Below, piece by piece: positions 17,419 through 25,806 of a stretch of 64,000 nt of DNA. Below the pieces are notes generated by a model. The model saw only the letters and a program-made list of their open reading frames with translations. It did no database searches and was not told the origin of the DNA. The translations under genes were made by a program, and so were the position numbers. Position 1 is the stretch's first letter; each line of letters begins with the position of its first letter. The stretch is from Piscinibacter lacus. GTDB lineage: Bacteria > Pseudomonadota > Gammaproteobacteria > Burkholderiales > Burkholderiaceae_C. The stretch lies in contig NZ_JAERRA010000001.1 of the NCBI RefSeq assembly GCF_016735685.1, forward strand, positions 1,736,001 to 1,800,000, written 5' to 3'.

Positions 17419-18717
17419 CTAGCTAGAAGTGATTTTGCTATTAGCCAACATGATGTCCACGGGGGTGTCGCTAACAAGGTGTGTAGCCCAGTCTTCCATC
17501 ATGGCCCTGCGCTTTTCCAGCATGTCCATTCGCCGGTACGCTGCCTCCACTTTGCTGCTCAGGCTGTGGGCAAGGGCGGTCTCGGCAAGTTCACCCGGGT
17601 ACGTTGTGCGCTCGGCTACCCAATCCCTGAAGCTCGAGCGAAGTCCGTGTGGCACCTCGACGCGTCCCATGCGCCGCATGACGGCCGATAGACTCATGTC
17701 GGACAGCGGGCCTCCTCGCATCCCTGGGAACACGAGGTCGCAGCCCTCGAATCTGGGCAGGCTGTTGAGCAAGTCCCGAGCAGCTTTGGACAGCGGTACC
17801 CGGTGCTCGCGCCCCGCTTTCATCCTCGATGCTGGGATGATCCACATCGCACCGCTAGCGCTCAGTCCGCTGACCTCAGTCCACAGCATGCCGCGAACTT
17901 CTCCTGATCGGGCCGCTGTGAGGGTCAAGAACTCCAGCGCTCGCGCCGCAATTCCTTCGCATTTACCAAGATCGTTCCAGAATCTTGGCAGATCACTCAA
18001 TGCGACGGCCGGATGATGCGTAACCCGTTTCATTTTGGTTGGGTCAGGCAGCACGGCAGCTAGATTGCCATCCCAGGCGGCAGGGTTGTCGCCCGAGCAG
18101 TAGCCGCGACCCTTGCACCAATCAAGTATGGATTCCATGCGCCCGCGAAGTCGGGATGCGGTTTCCGCACGGGCCTCCCAAAGCCTGCCGGTACCCTTGT
18201 ATCCTTCCGAAGCACGTCGAGACACCGGCACCGCCTGTTCAAGCACAGCAAGAATGTGCGGGCGACTGATCTGACCGACATTCAGCGAGCCGATCAAGGG
18301 ATAGGCGTACTGCGTCAGGGAAGACGTCCACTGCCTCTCGCTCTTTGCATTCCGCCAAGCGCCGCGCCGGCTCTCGATGAACTGAGTCGCCGCTTCCTGA
18401 AAGCTGATGGAGGCCAACTGTTGAGCTCTCAGGGCCTGCTGGCTGACTCTGCGCTCTTCGACGGGATCATAGCCTTGCCGAACCTTGTCGCGCTCAACGG
18501 CTGCTCGTTGTCGGGCCATGGCCAGCGTCACGGCCGGGAAGCTCCCAAGTCCGATTTCTCTGCGGCGGGCGCCGACCATGATCCGCAACACCCACGACCG
18601 CGCCCCGGTCTCTGCCACCTGAAGCGCCAAACCCGGTACGACGCCGACCAAGTGCCGTCCCGGCTTGGTCAGACGCTTGAGGTCGACCGCATAAAGTTCC
18701 CTCGCCATCTTGGGCAT
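17419..18717 (-). CDS. int: Tyrosine-type site-specific integrase (DUF4102 N-terminal domain)
   Basis: The 432-residue integrase moves the element in and out of the chromosome. The N-terminal DUF4102 arm-binding domain (about 1-95) includes MARELYAVDLKRL and IGLGSFPAVTLAMAR. The catalytic residues are all present: R270 (TAARSGE), H357 and R360 (PHGLR), H384 (ALAH) and the nucleophile Y394 (AAYRR). Nothing suggests inactivation. Its start lies about 160 bases from the tRNA-like end sequence at 18871-18891, and it is transcribed into the element. This integrase type usually targets the 3' ends of tRNA genes. An ATG three codons in is an alternative start. Confidence 0.95.
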   Translation of the reverse strand: MPKMARELYAVDLKRLTKPGRHLVGVVPGLALQVAETGARSWVLRIMVGARRREIGLGSFPAVTLAMARQRAAVERDKVRQGYDPVEERRVSQQALRAQQLASISFQEAATQFIESRRGAWRNAKSERQWTSSLTQYAYPLIGSLNVGQISRPHILAVLEQAVPVSRRASEGYKGTGRLWEARAETASRLRGRMESILDWCKGRGYCSGDNPAAWDGNLAAVLPDPTKMKRVTHHPAVALSDLPRFWNDLGKCEGIAARALEFLTLTAARSGEVRGMLWTEVSGLSASGAMWIIPASRMKAGREHRVPLSKAARDLLNSLPRFEGCDLVFPGMRGGPLSDMSLSAVMRRMGRVEVPHGLRSSFRDWVAERTTYPGELAETALAHSLSSKVEAAYRRMDMLEKRRAMMEDWATHLVSDTPVDIMLANSKITSS

Positions 18718-18870
18718 CGCTACATCTCCCCGCCGTACCCCCCATCCAACCCCCCATCAAATGGGAGGTGGGGAGGCATCCAGTGATGCTGGATGTTACG
18801 ACCGAACCCTCTCTTCATAGGAGAGACAGGCAGACGGCGATGCGTCCTGGTGAGCGCGGATGCATACGAA

Positions 18871-18891
18871 TGGCGGACACCCTCTCCGCCA
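18871..18891 (+). other. Probable attachment-site remnant resembling a tRNA-Ser 3' end
   Basis: The bases ending in CCCTCTCCGCCA match the acceptor stem, discriminator and CCA of many bacterial tRNA-Ser genes, while no tRNA body precedes them. A terminator follows 31 bases later, as after a real tRNA gene. TGGCGGA and TCCGCCA also form a 7-base inverted repeat here. This is what the far end of an element inserted into a tRNA-Ser 3' end would look like; the intact gene would lie left of the window. Confidence 0.4.
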
Positions 18892-18922
18892 AGTTGATGT
18901 CCGAGGACATCCCGCAAGACCC

Positions 18923-18958
18923 AAAAGCCCTGGAGCAGTCAATGCTCCGGGGCTTTTT
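18923..18958 (+). terminator. Strong intrinsic terminator without an upstream gene
   Basis: AAAAGCCCTGGAGCA (18923-18937) pairs with TGCTCCGGGGCTTTTT (18943-18958) around a 5-base loop and ends in five T residues, a textbook rho-independent terminator on the plus strand. No complete gene precedes it in the window, which fits a tRNA terminator left behind by insertion. Confidence 0.85.
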
Positions 18959-19218
18959 AGTTTCCAGCGACGTCTGGAGGGAGCCCTTGAAGGACAGGGC
19001 GACTGGGGGCGACAACGGGGGCAAAAATCGGGACGAGCTGGTGGCAGATTCCCGGCGCGCCAGGCAGCCCTCGCCCCAAGACGGCAACCGGGCCTTGCCC
19101 GCAGCGCTGGCCCGCACCCACCCTCGCATCCGTCCGAGCGGCTGCTGAGCAACCCTGATGCCGGCGTCCGAACCGGCACTGAGGATCCGGCGTCGCCACC
19201 CTTTCCCCGGAGCGTGCC

Positions 19219-19455
19219 ATGGGTCACAAGTACATCGACGCCTTCCACAAGGACCTCGACCGGCTGATCAAGGAGTTCGAGGCCTTGAACAAGATCCTGT
19301 CGAATAACCCCGACGATCCCAAGGCCCGGGCGGCCAAGGCCAAGCTGGCCCCTTTCCTGATCCAGAAGACGATTGAGAATCGTCGCGACCTGGCGCTGAA
19401 GCTGGATTTGCAAGACACCGCAAAGATCATCAAGGACAGCGGTTTGCCTTGGTGA
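19219..19455 (+). CDS. Small conserved-looking hypothetical protein
   Basis: The 78-residue soluble protein is mostly charged helix (AFHKDLDRLIKEFEALNKIL, then KARAAKAKLAPFLIQ). The ATG has a GGAG ribosome site at the right distance. Its codon use matches the chromosome, unlike the element to its left. I do not recognise a family; helix length and charge pattern suggest a coiled-coil or small binding protein. It is the first chromosomal gene after the element boundary and is convergent with the diguanylate cyclase. Confidence 0.65.
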   Translation: MGHKYIDAFHKDLDRLIKEFEALNKILSNNPDDPKARAAKAKLAPFLIQKTIENRRDLALKLDLQDTAKIIKDSGLPW

Positions 19456-19500
19456 GCTTGCTGCGCGACCTTGCCCTGAAGGACGTTGCGGTCTAGCTAG

Positions 19501-21114
19501 CTAGCCCCTCGCCCCGGCCCCCGGCGGAGGCTTTGGAACGCCGACCACCCGGTTCCGGCCGGTCCGTTTCGCCGCGTACAGGGCCTCGTCGGCGGCTTGC
19601 ATCAGGGCTGCGCTGTCGCCGGGCGTGTGCTGGCTTTCGGCCAGGCCGATGCTGACGGTGATGCCGCCGACAGCGGGCATTTCGAGCGCGGCGATCTCCC
19701 GCACGAGCAGCCGCGCCAGCGCTTCGGCGGCCGGCGCGGGGCTGTCGATCAGCACGAGCACGAACTCCTCGCCGCCCGTGCGTGCGCAGAAGTCGGTGCT
19801 GCGCAGGCGCTGGCCCAGCCAGTGGCCCAGCCCGCGCAGCACGGCATCTCCGGCGGCGTGGCCGTGCTGGTCGTTGACGGCCTTGAAGTGGTCGATGTCC
19901 AGGGTCAGCAGGCTCAGCGGCCGATGCTGGCGGCGTGCCAGGGCCAGGGCATGGTCCAGGCGCGGCTCCAGCCCGCGGCGGTTGAGCAGGCCGGTGAGCT
20001 GGTCGGTGTCGGCCAGATGGGCCAGGCGGGTGTTGGCATCTTCCAGTTCGGTGGTGCGGGCTCGGACTTCCTCCTCCAGCATGCGGCGCGCCTCGATCAG
20101 GCGCTGGCTCATGGTGGCGATGGCGCGCGACATCGCGCGGAACTCGGTGCTGCCGCCGTCGAACTGCGGGATGGCGGTGTCGAGATGGCCTTCGGCGATG
20201 CGTTGCGCGGCCGCGGCGATGCGTTCCACCGGTCGCGCCAGCCGGGCGCTGCTCCACCAGATGCCCCCCACCAGCACCAGGCTGAACATCAGACCAGCCA
20301 GCAGCACCAGGCTGCCGAGCTGATCGGCGTTGGCGTGCACGCCGCGGCGGGGTTGCTCAAGGAGCAGCGTCCAGTCGAGGTCCTGGTTCGGGCCGATCCA
20401 GCGGCTCCGTTCGAGCAGGAGCGGTCCGCTGCGGGGGCTGGCCGCCGGCTTCGCGTGCCAGTGATAAAGCGGACGGCCCAGTCCATCGCCCAGGATCACG
20501 CTCAGGCCGGGGTGTTCGGTCTGCGGGGGCAGCACGCCGGCGATCGCGGCATCGGCCCAGTCCCAGCCGCGCAGCTCCACGAGCAGGCCCAGCACCTCGC
20601 CACCGCGGCGGATGGGCACGACGAAGGCCAGCGCGTGGTGGTTCGGGCCGAGCCGCAAGGCGCGCAAGATCGGGTCGTCGACCGGCTCAAGCCGGCCGCC
20701 GCGCAGGCCGGCGGAGAACCAGGCTTCATCGCGCAGGCGGTGGCCGATCAACTGGCCCTGGGTGGCGGCGCGCACCCGGCCATGCAGGTCGATCACGCCC
20801 AGCCAGCCGGGATGGCGGCTGCTGCGGTTCAACCGCTCGACGAGATCCTGGGCTTCGCGACCGTCGAGTCCGCCGCTCCACAGCGTATCGGCATCGCCGA
20901 GCGTCCCCAGCACCTGCAGCCGAGCCTGGGCGGCCTGGCGCAGGGCCTGGTCGATCTTGTCGAGCAGGGCCTGCTGCTCGGACTCGGCCGTGCGCTGCAG
21001 CCGGTGCACCAAGAGCGTATGCAGCAGGCCGGTGAACAGCAGAAGCATGGCCAGGGCCAGGCCGGTGAAGAGGATCCGGGTTCGTCCGCGAAAGCCGCTG
21101 TGCAGCCAGGTCAT
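19501..21114 (-). CDS. Membrane-bound diguanylate cyclase with periplasmic sensor and HAMP domain
   Basis: From MTWLHSGFRGR the 537-residue protein has one N-terminal membrane helix (ILFTGLALAMLLLFTGLL), a periplasmic sensor of roughly 250 residues and a second helix (LVLLAGLMFSLVLVGGIWW). A HAMP linker follows, then a short coiled coil and a C-terminal GGDEF domain. The domain opens DTDQLTGLLNRRG and carries the active-site TGGEEF, so it should make cyclic di-GMP. A frame extension of 35 codons upstream is arginine/proline-rich and not used. It is transcribed divergently from the RND efflux operon across a 295-base gap in which I see no clear promoter motif. Confidence 0.9.
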   Translation of the reverse strand: MTWLHSGFRGRTRILFTGLALAMLLLFTGLLHTLLVHRLQRTAESEQQALLDKIDQALRQAAQARLQVLGTLGDADTLWSGGLDGREAQDLVERLNRSSRHPGWLGVIDLHGRVRAATQGQLIGHRLRDEAWFSAGLRGGRLEPVDDPILRALRLGPNHHALAFVVPIRRGGEVLGLLVELRGWDWADAAIAGVLPPQTEHPGLSVILGDGLGRPLYHWHAKPAASPRSGPLLLERSRWIGPNQDLDWTLLLEQPRRGVHANADQLGSLVLLAGLMFSLVLVGGIWWSSARLARPVERIAAAAQRIAEGHLDTAIPQFDGGSTEFRAMSRAIATMSQRLIEARRMLEEEVRARTTELEDANTRLAHLADTDQLTGLLNRRGLEPRLDHALALARRQHRPLSLLTLDIDHFKAVNDQHGHAAGDAVLRGLGHWLGQRLRSTDFCARTGGEEFVLVLIDSPAPAAEALARLLVREIAALEMPAVGGITVSIGLAESQHTPGDSAALMQAADEALYAAKRTGRNRVVGVPKPPPGAGARG

Positions 21115-21409
21115 GGGGCCTCTTGGGGTTGCGGGCCGCGTGGAGCCCGGCGGATCGGGGGCGCCGCGGGCTTCGAATCGATCATTGTTCGGGGGCCGTG
21201 CCCGCCGGACAAGATGCAAGGGCTATGCGCGCCGCGGCCGGAGCCCGACCCGTGAGAGGGTCCACGCCTGCGCGCGTTCCCCGCCTGGCCCCGCATACCG
21301 CGGGGGCGGGCCGGCCTCGGCTCTAATGGCGGCGGGTGGCATCCGCCTTCCGCCGGCGGCCTCTCGATCTGCGCCGGCCTGTCCTTGAGCCCGAGGTCTT
21401 CCCCGCCCC

Positions 21410-24400
21410 ATGTGGATCGTCCGCTACGCCCTCGACCGGGCCTACACCATCGCCGTGATGGCGCTGCTGATCGTGCTGGCCGGGGTACTGTCGGCGCGCA
21501 AGATGTCGACCGACATCCTGCCGTCGGTGGACATTCCCTCGGTCAACCTGATCTGGACCTACCCCGGCCTGAGCGCGGCCGAGATGGCCGGCAAGCTGAC
21601 CTCCTTCTCCGAGATCGCCGTCCTCAACAACGTCGATGACGTGCTGGAAGTGCGGTCGGAGACGACTGATGGCATTGCCGTCGTCAAGATCGATTTCCAG
21701 CCGCAGGCCGACATTGCGGTGGCGCTGTCGCAGGTCACCTCGGTCTCGCAGACCATCCTGCGGCGCATGCCGCCGGGCACCACGCCGCCGCTGGTGGTGC
21801 GGGCCTCGCAGTCCAGCCAGCCCATCCTCAACCTGGTGCTGGGCTCGGCCACGCTCGACGATGCCGCGCTCTACGACTACGCGCGCCTGGCCCTGCGCTC
21901 GCAGATCCAGAACATCCCCGGCGTGCGGATGACGCTGCCCTACGGCGGCGCCGCCCGGCAGGTGATGCTGGACTTGGACCCGGCCGCCCTGCAGCGCCAT
22001 GGCCTGAGCGCGGCCGACGTCGGCGCCGCCCTGGGCGCGCAGAACCTGACCCTGCCGGCCGGCGCGCTGCGCGAGGGCGAGCGCGAGCTGAAAATCAGCC
22101 TGAATGCCAGCCCCGAGCGGGCCGGCGACTTTGCCGACCTGCCGATCAAGCGCATCGGCGAGCGCCTGATCCGCCTGGGCGAGGTGGCCAGCGTGCGCGA
22201 CGGCCCTGCCGTGCAGACCAATCTCGCGCGCCTGAATGGCGACAACGCGGTGATGGTCTCCATCCTCAAGCTCGGCAATGCCTCGACGGTGGACATCGTC
22301 CGGCAGATCCGCGAACGCCTGCCCGAGATCCGCGCCGCCGCGCCGCCGGGCATGACGATCGAGCCGGTCTTCGACCAGAGCGTCTTCGTGCAGGCCGCTG
22401 TCGACACCGTCGCCTTCGAGGGCGTGCTGGTCGGCAGCCTGGTGGCGGCGGTGGTGCTGATCTTCATCGGCAGCCTGCGCTCGACGGCCATCGTGCTGAC
22501 CTCGATCCCGCTGGCCCTGCTGGCCTCGGTGGCCGGCCTGGCCGCCACGGGGCAGACCTTCAACCTGATGACCCTGGGCGGCCTGGCCCTGGCCATCGGC
22601 ATCCTGGTCGACAACGCCCTGGTCGAGATCGAGAACACCAACCGCCACATCGCGCTGGGCGAGACGGTGCGCGAAGCCGTGCTCAAGAGCGCGAAGGAAG
22701 TCGTCTTCCCCGAGTTCGTCAGCACGCTCTGCATCTGCATCGTCTTCCTGCCCATCTTCCTGCTGACCGGCGTGCCGGCCTATGTCTTCAAGCCGATGGC
22801 GCTGGCGGTGGTGTTCGCCATGGCGGCGTCCTTCCTGCTTTCGCGCACGCTGGTGCCGATGCTGGCCCATGTGCTGCTGCCCGGCGAGCTGGCGCGGCGC
22901 CAGCGCAAGGGCCTGAACCTGAGCGAGCGGCTGCACCACCATGTCGAGCATGGCCTGGACGCGCTGCGCGACCGCTATGTGGCCCGCCTGTCCGGCGCCA
23001 TGCAGCGCCTGGGGCCCGGGCTGGTGGCGGTGATCCTGGGCGTGGCGACCCTGCTGGCCCTGGGCGGCTACGCGGCCAGCCAGCTTCAGCGCGAGTTCTT
23101 CCCGCGCACCGACGCCGGCCTGATCCGCGTCTACCTGCGCGCGCCCACCGGCCTGCGGCTGGAGGAGACGGCCCGGCTCTTCGCCGACGTGCAGCGCGCG
23201 ATCCGCGCCGAGCTGCCGCCGGGCGAGCTGGCCAGCGTGGTCGAGGTGATCGGCGCGCCCGACGCGATCAACCAGGCCTGGGTCGATTCCACTGTGGTCG
23301 GCAGCTTCGACGGCGAGCTCTACCTGCAATTGAAGCCCGGCCCGCGCACGCCAGTCGTCGAGACCGAGGCCCGCCTGCGCCGCCTGCTGGCCGAGCGCTT
23401 TCCGCATGTGCTGGTGCTGATGCGGCCGGCCGACACCACCGGCCTGACGCTGGCCGGCGCCTCCCCGAGCGCGCTGGACCTGCGCATCGTCGGCCGCGAC
23501 GGGCCCGGCAACCGCGCCGCCGCCCGCCAGCTTGCCGAGGATCTCAAGGCCCTGGACGGCGTCGAGGACGTGGCCCTGCGCCAGGTGCCCGACCTGCCGC
23601 AGATCCACCTGGAGATCGACCGCGCCCGGGCCCTGCAGTACGGCATCACCCAGCAGCAGGTCGCCAATGCCGTGCTGGCCGCGCTGGGCAGCGGCAACAC
23701 GGTGGCGCCGCAGTTCTGGTCGGACACGGCCACCGGCACCTCCTACCCGGTGCAGCTCATCATCCCGCCGCTGGCCATCGATTCGGTCGAGACCCTGCTG
23801 AACACGCCGCTGCGGCTGGCCGACAACGGCGAGCCCATCCTGCTGCGCGCCGTGGCCACCGCCACGCCGCGCACCGTGCCGGCCAATGTCAGCCGCGTGA
23901 CCCTGGCCCCGGCGCTGAACGTGCTCGGCAATGTCAGCACCCGCGACCTCGGCGGCGTGGCCGATGCCGTGGCGCCGCACCTGGCCGAGGCCCAGGCCCA
24001 GCTCAAGCCCGGCAACCGCATCGAGATGCGCGGCCAGGTGCAGCTCATGCAGCAGGCCTACCGCGACCTGGCCGGCGGCCTGGCGCTGGCGGTGCTGCTG
24101 GTCTTCCTGATCCAGGCGGCCAACTTCCAGTCCTGGCTGCTGCCGCTCAATGCCATGGCGGCGCTGCCGGTGGCGCTGGCGGGTGCGGCGGCCGGCCTGT
24201 GGCTCACCGCCACGCCGCTTTCGGTGCCGGCGCTGATGGGCATGATCATGGTGATCGGCGTGTCCACCGCCAACAGCGTGCTGATCACCAGCTTCGCCCG
24301 CGACCGGCTGGACGCCGGCGACACGCCACGCGATGCCGCCCTGGCCGCTGCCGGCGCCCGCCTGCGGCCGGTGCTGATGACGGCGCTGGCCATGATCGTC

Positions 24401-24607
24401 GGCGTGCTGCCCATGGCCCTGGGCCATGGCGAGGGCGGCGAGCAGAACGCGCCGCTCGGCCGTGCGGTGGTCGGCGGCCTGATCTTCGGCACCTTCGGCA
24501 GCCTGGTGCTGGTGCCCTTGCTGTTCAGTCGCTGCGCCATGCCGCGCTGGCGCGCCTTGCAGCGCCGCGGCCTGCGGCCGGCGGTGGAGCCGCCGCCCGC
24601 GCCATGA
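21410..24607 (+). CDS. RND-family efflux permease
   Basis: The 1065-residue inner-membrane pump has the RND architecture. A first helix at about 14-32 is followed by a large periplasmic loop, a block of helices around 340-480, a second loop and a final helix block around 875-1040. Helix 4 carries GGLALAIGILVDNALVEIEN, where the usual proton-relay Asp-Asp pair is Asp-Asn. It should export a substrate using the proton gradient together with the adaptor encoded next. Its stop overlaps the adaptor ATG by four bases (ATGA). No outer-membrane channel gene is near, so a shared TolC-type protein is likely. The substrate cannot be inferred. Confidence 0.92.
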   Translation: MWIVRYALDRAYTIAVMALLIVLAGVLSARKMSTDILPSVDIPSVNLIWTYPGLSAAEMAGKLTSFSEIAVLNNVDDVLEVRSETTDGIAVVKIDFQPQADIAVALSQVTSVSQTILRRMPPGTTPPLVVRASQSSQPILNLVLGSATLDDAALYDYARLALRSQIQNIPGVRMTLPYGGAARQVMLDLDPAALQRHGLSAADVGAALGAQNLTLPAGALREGERELKISLNASPERAGDFADLPIKRIGERLIRLGEVASVRDGPAVQTNLARLNGDNAVMVSILKLGNASTVDIVRQIRERLPEIRAAAPPGMTIEPVFDQSVFVQAAVDTVAFEGVLVGSLVAAVVLIFIGSLRSTAIVLTSIPLALLASVAGLAATGQTFNLMTLGGLALAIGILVDNALVEIENTNRHIALGETVREAVLKSAKEVVFPEFVSTLCICIVFLPIFLLTGVPAYVFKPMALAVVFAMAASFLLSRTLVPMLAHVLLPGELARRQRKGLNLSERLHHHVEHGLDALRDRYVARLSGAMQRLGPGLVAVILGVATLLALGGYAASQLQREFFPRTDAGLIRVYLRAPTGLRLEETARLFADVQRAIRAELPPGELASVVEVIGAPDAINQAWVDSTVVGSFDGELYLQLKPGPRTPVVETEARLRRLLAERFPHVLVLMRPADTTGLTLAGASPSALDLRIVGRDGPGNRAAARQLAEDLKALDGVEDVALRQVPDLPQIHLEIDRARALQYGITQQQVANAVLAALGSGNTVAPQFWSDTATGTSYPVQLIIPPLAIDSVETLLNTPLRLADNGEPILLRAVATATPRTVPANVSRVTLAPALNVLGNVSTRDLGGVADAVAPHLAEAQAQLKPGNRIEMRGQVQLMQQAYRDLAGGLALAVLLVFLIQAANFQSWLLPLNAMAALPVALAGAAAGLWLTATPLSVPALMGMIMVIGVSTANSVLITSFARDRLDAGDTPRDAALAAAGARLRPVLMTALAMIVGVLPMALGHGEGGEQNAPLGRAVVGGLIFGTFGSLVLVPLLFSRCAMPRWRALQRRGLRPAVEPPPAP

Positions 24608-25806
24608 ACGACTTCGTCCGCCCCCTTCTTCCGGCCTCGCCCCCCATGCCCGACGCCCTGTCTTCCCGCCCGCCGCGGCCTGCCGCCGCCCGATCCCGCC
24701 GTGCCCTGGTGCGGCCGGCGCTGCTGCTGCTTGCCGGCCTGTTCGGCGGCCTGCCGGTGGCCCAGGCCCAGGGCGCGCCCGCGCCGGCCGCGGCCGCCTC
24801 GGCCCCGCCGCCCGAGGTGCGCACCGCCCGCGCCAAGCCGGTGGCCGCCGGTGCGCCGCTGCGCCTGCCCGCGCGCACCGAGCCCATCGAGGAAGCCCGG
24901 CTCTATGCCCGCAGCAGCGGCACCCTGGTCGAGCGCCGCGTCGACCTGGGCGACCGCGTGGCCGCTGGCGCGCTGCTGGCCCGCATTGCCGCGCCGGAAG
25001 TCGACCAGGCCCTGGCCAGCGCCCGCGCCGGTCTGGGCCAGGCCCAGGCCCGCGAGCGCCTGGCCCAGGTCAACCTGGACCGCAGCCGGCCCCTGGTCGA
25101 GCAGAACTTCCTCTCCGCCGTGCGGCTTGACGAGCTGAATGCCGCCCTGGACGTGGCCCGCGCCGACACCGCCGCCGCCCAGGCCGAGGTGCGGCGGCTG
25201 GAGGCCGTGCAGGGCTTCCAGCAGGTCCGCGCGCCCTTTGCCGGCACCATCGTCGAGCGCAGCGTCGAGCGCGGCGACCGCGTCAGCGCCGATGGCGCGA
25301 ACAGCAGCCCGGCCCTGTTCCGCCTGGCCCGGCTGGATGCGCTGCGCGTCGTCGTCGAGGTGCCGCAGGCTGCGGCGGCCACCCTGCAAGCCGGCCGCCC
25401 GGCCGAGCTGCGCTTTGCCGAATTTCCGGGCGAGGTCTTCAAGGCCCGGGTCGAGCGCCTGGCCGGCCGCATCGACCCGGCCAGCGGCGCGATGCGGGTC
25501 GAGCTGAAGCTGCCCAACCCCGGCCAGCGCCTGCCCGCCGGCCTGCGCGGCGAGCTGGACCTGGCCGCCGACGCCGCCCAGCCCGGCGTCACCGTGCCTG
25601 CCAATGCCGTGCTGCTGCGGCGCGGCCAGCCGCATGTGGCCCTGGTCGACGCTGAAAGCCGCTTGCGCTTCGTGCCCGTGCAGGTCGAGCGCACCGTGGG
25701 CCGCGAGGTCCACCTGCGCCGCGGCCTGGAGGCCGGCCAGTCGGTCGTCATCAATGTCAATGCCCTGCTTCAGGAGGGCAATCGCGTGAAAGTGGCGGCG
25801 CCGTGA
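24604..25806 (+). CDS. RND efflux periplasmic adaptor (membrane fusion protein)
   Basis: The 400-residue protein begins with a long leader whose hydrophobic core (ALLLLAGLFGGLPVAQAQG) looks like a signal peptide. Lipoyl-like half-motifs follow (RSSGTLVERRVDLGDRV and VRAPFAGTIVERSVERGDRV), with an alpha-helical hairpin between them (about 135-215) and beta-barrel domains after. This is the standard adaptor order, linking the permease to an outer-membrane channel. The ATG is chosen because it overlaps the permease stop; the open frame runs further upstream inside the permease gene. Its stop in turn overlaps the next start (GTGA). Confidence 0.92.
   Translation: MNDFVRPLLPASPPMPDALSSRPPRPAAARSRRALVRPALLLLAGLFGGLPVAQAQGAPAPAAAASAPPPEVRTARAKPVAAGAPLRLPARTEPIEEARLYARSSGTLVERRVDLGDRVAAGALLARIAAPEVDQALASARAGLGQAQARERLAQVNLDRSRPLVEQNFLSAVRLDELNAALDVARADTAAAQAEVRRLEAVQGFQQVRAPFAGTIVERSVERGDRVSADGANSSPALFRLARLDALRVVVEVPQAAAATLQAGRPAELRFAEFPGEVFKARVERLAGRIDPASGAMRVELKLPNPGQRLPAGLRGELDLAADAAQPGVTVPANAVLLRRGQPHVALVDAESRLRFVPVQVERTVGREVHLRRGLEAGQSVVINVNALLQEGNRVKVAAP

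Larger units (their letters stand above)
1..18891. mobile_element. Integrative element / genomic island carrying a defence operon (left end outside window)
   Basis: Integrase, AlpA regulator, Toprim and RepA-like replication genes, a DUF932 gene and a restriction operon are packed together. Codon use is visibly less G/C-biased than in the genes from 19.2 kb on. The right boundary is placed at the tRNA-Ser-like 3' end next to an orphan terminator. No conjugation or capsid genes are visible, so it is not shown to be a complete ICE or phage; a P4-like satellite or a mobilisable island is possible. The left end is not in the window. Confidence 0.7.
18718..19218. other. Gene-poor junction between the element and the chromosome
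   Basis: About 500 bases without a convincing gene. It holds a short perfect hairpin (ATCCAG / CTGGAT, 18780-18796), the tRNA-Ser-like segment and the strong terminator at 18923-18958. Beyond that is an unassigned G/C-rich stretch leading to the small gene at 19219. A rightward 126-codon frame crosses the terminator and is rejected as coding. Confidence 0.6.

Noticed and set aside
18820..18891. Complete tRNA-Ser gene
   Set aside because: GGAGAG at 18820 can pair with CTCTCC near 18883, but at 72 bases it lacks the long variable arm, a normal anticodon stem and a T-loop. Only the 3' end fits tRNA-Ser.
18768..19148. 126-codon plus-strand frame in the junction
   Set aside because: It runs through a strong terminator and the att-like sequence and shows no protein pattern.
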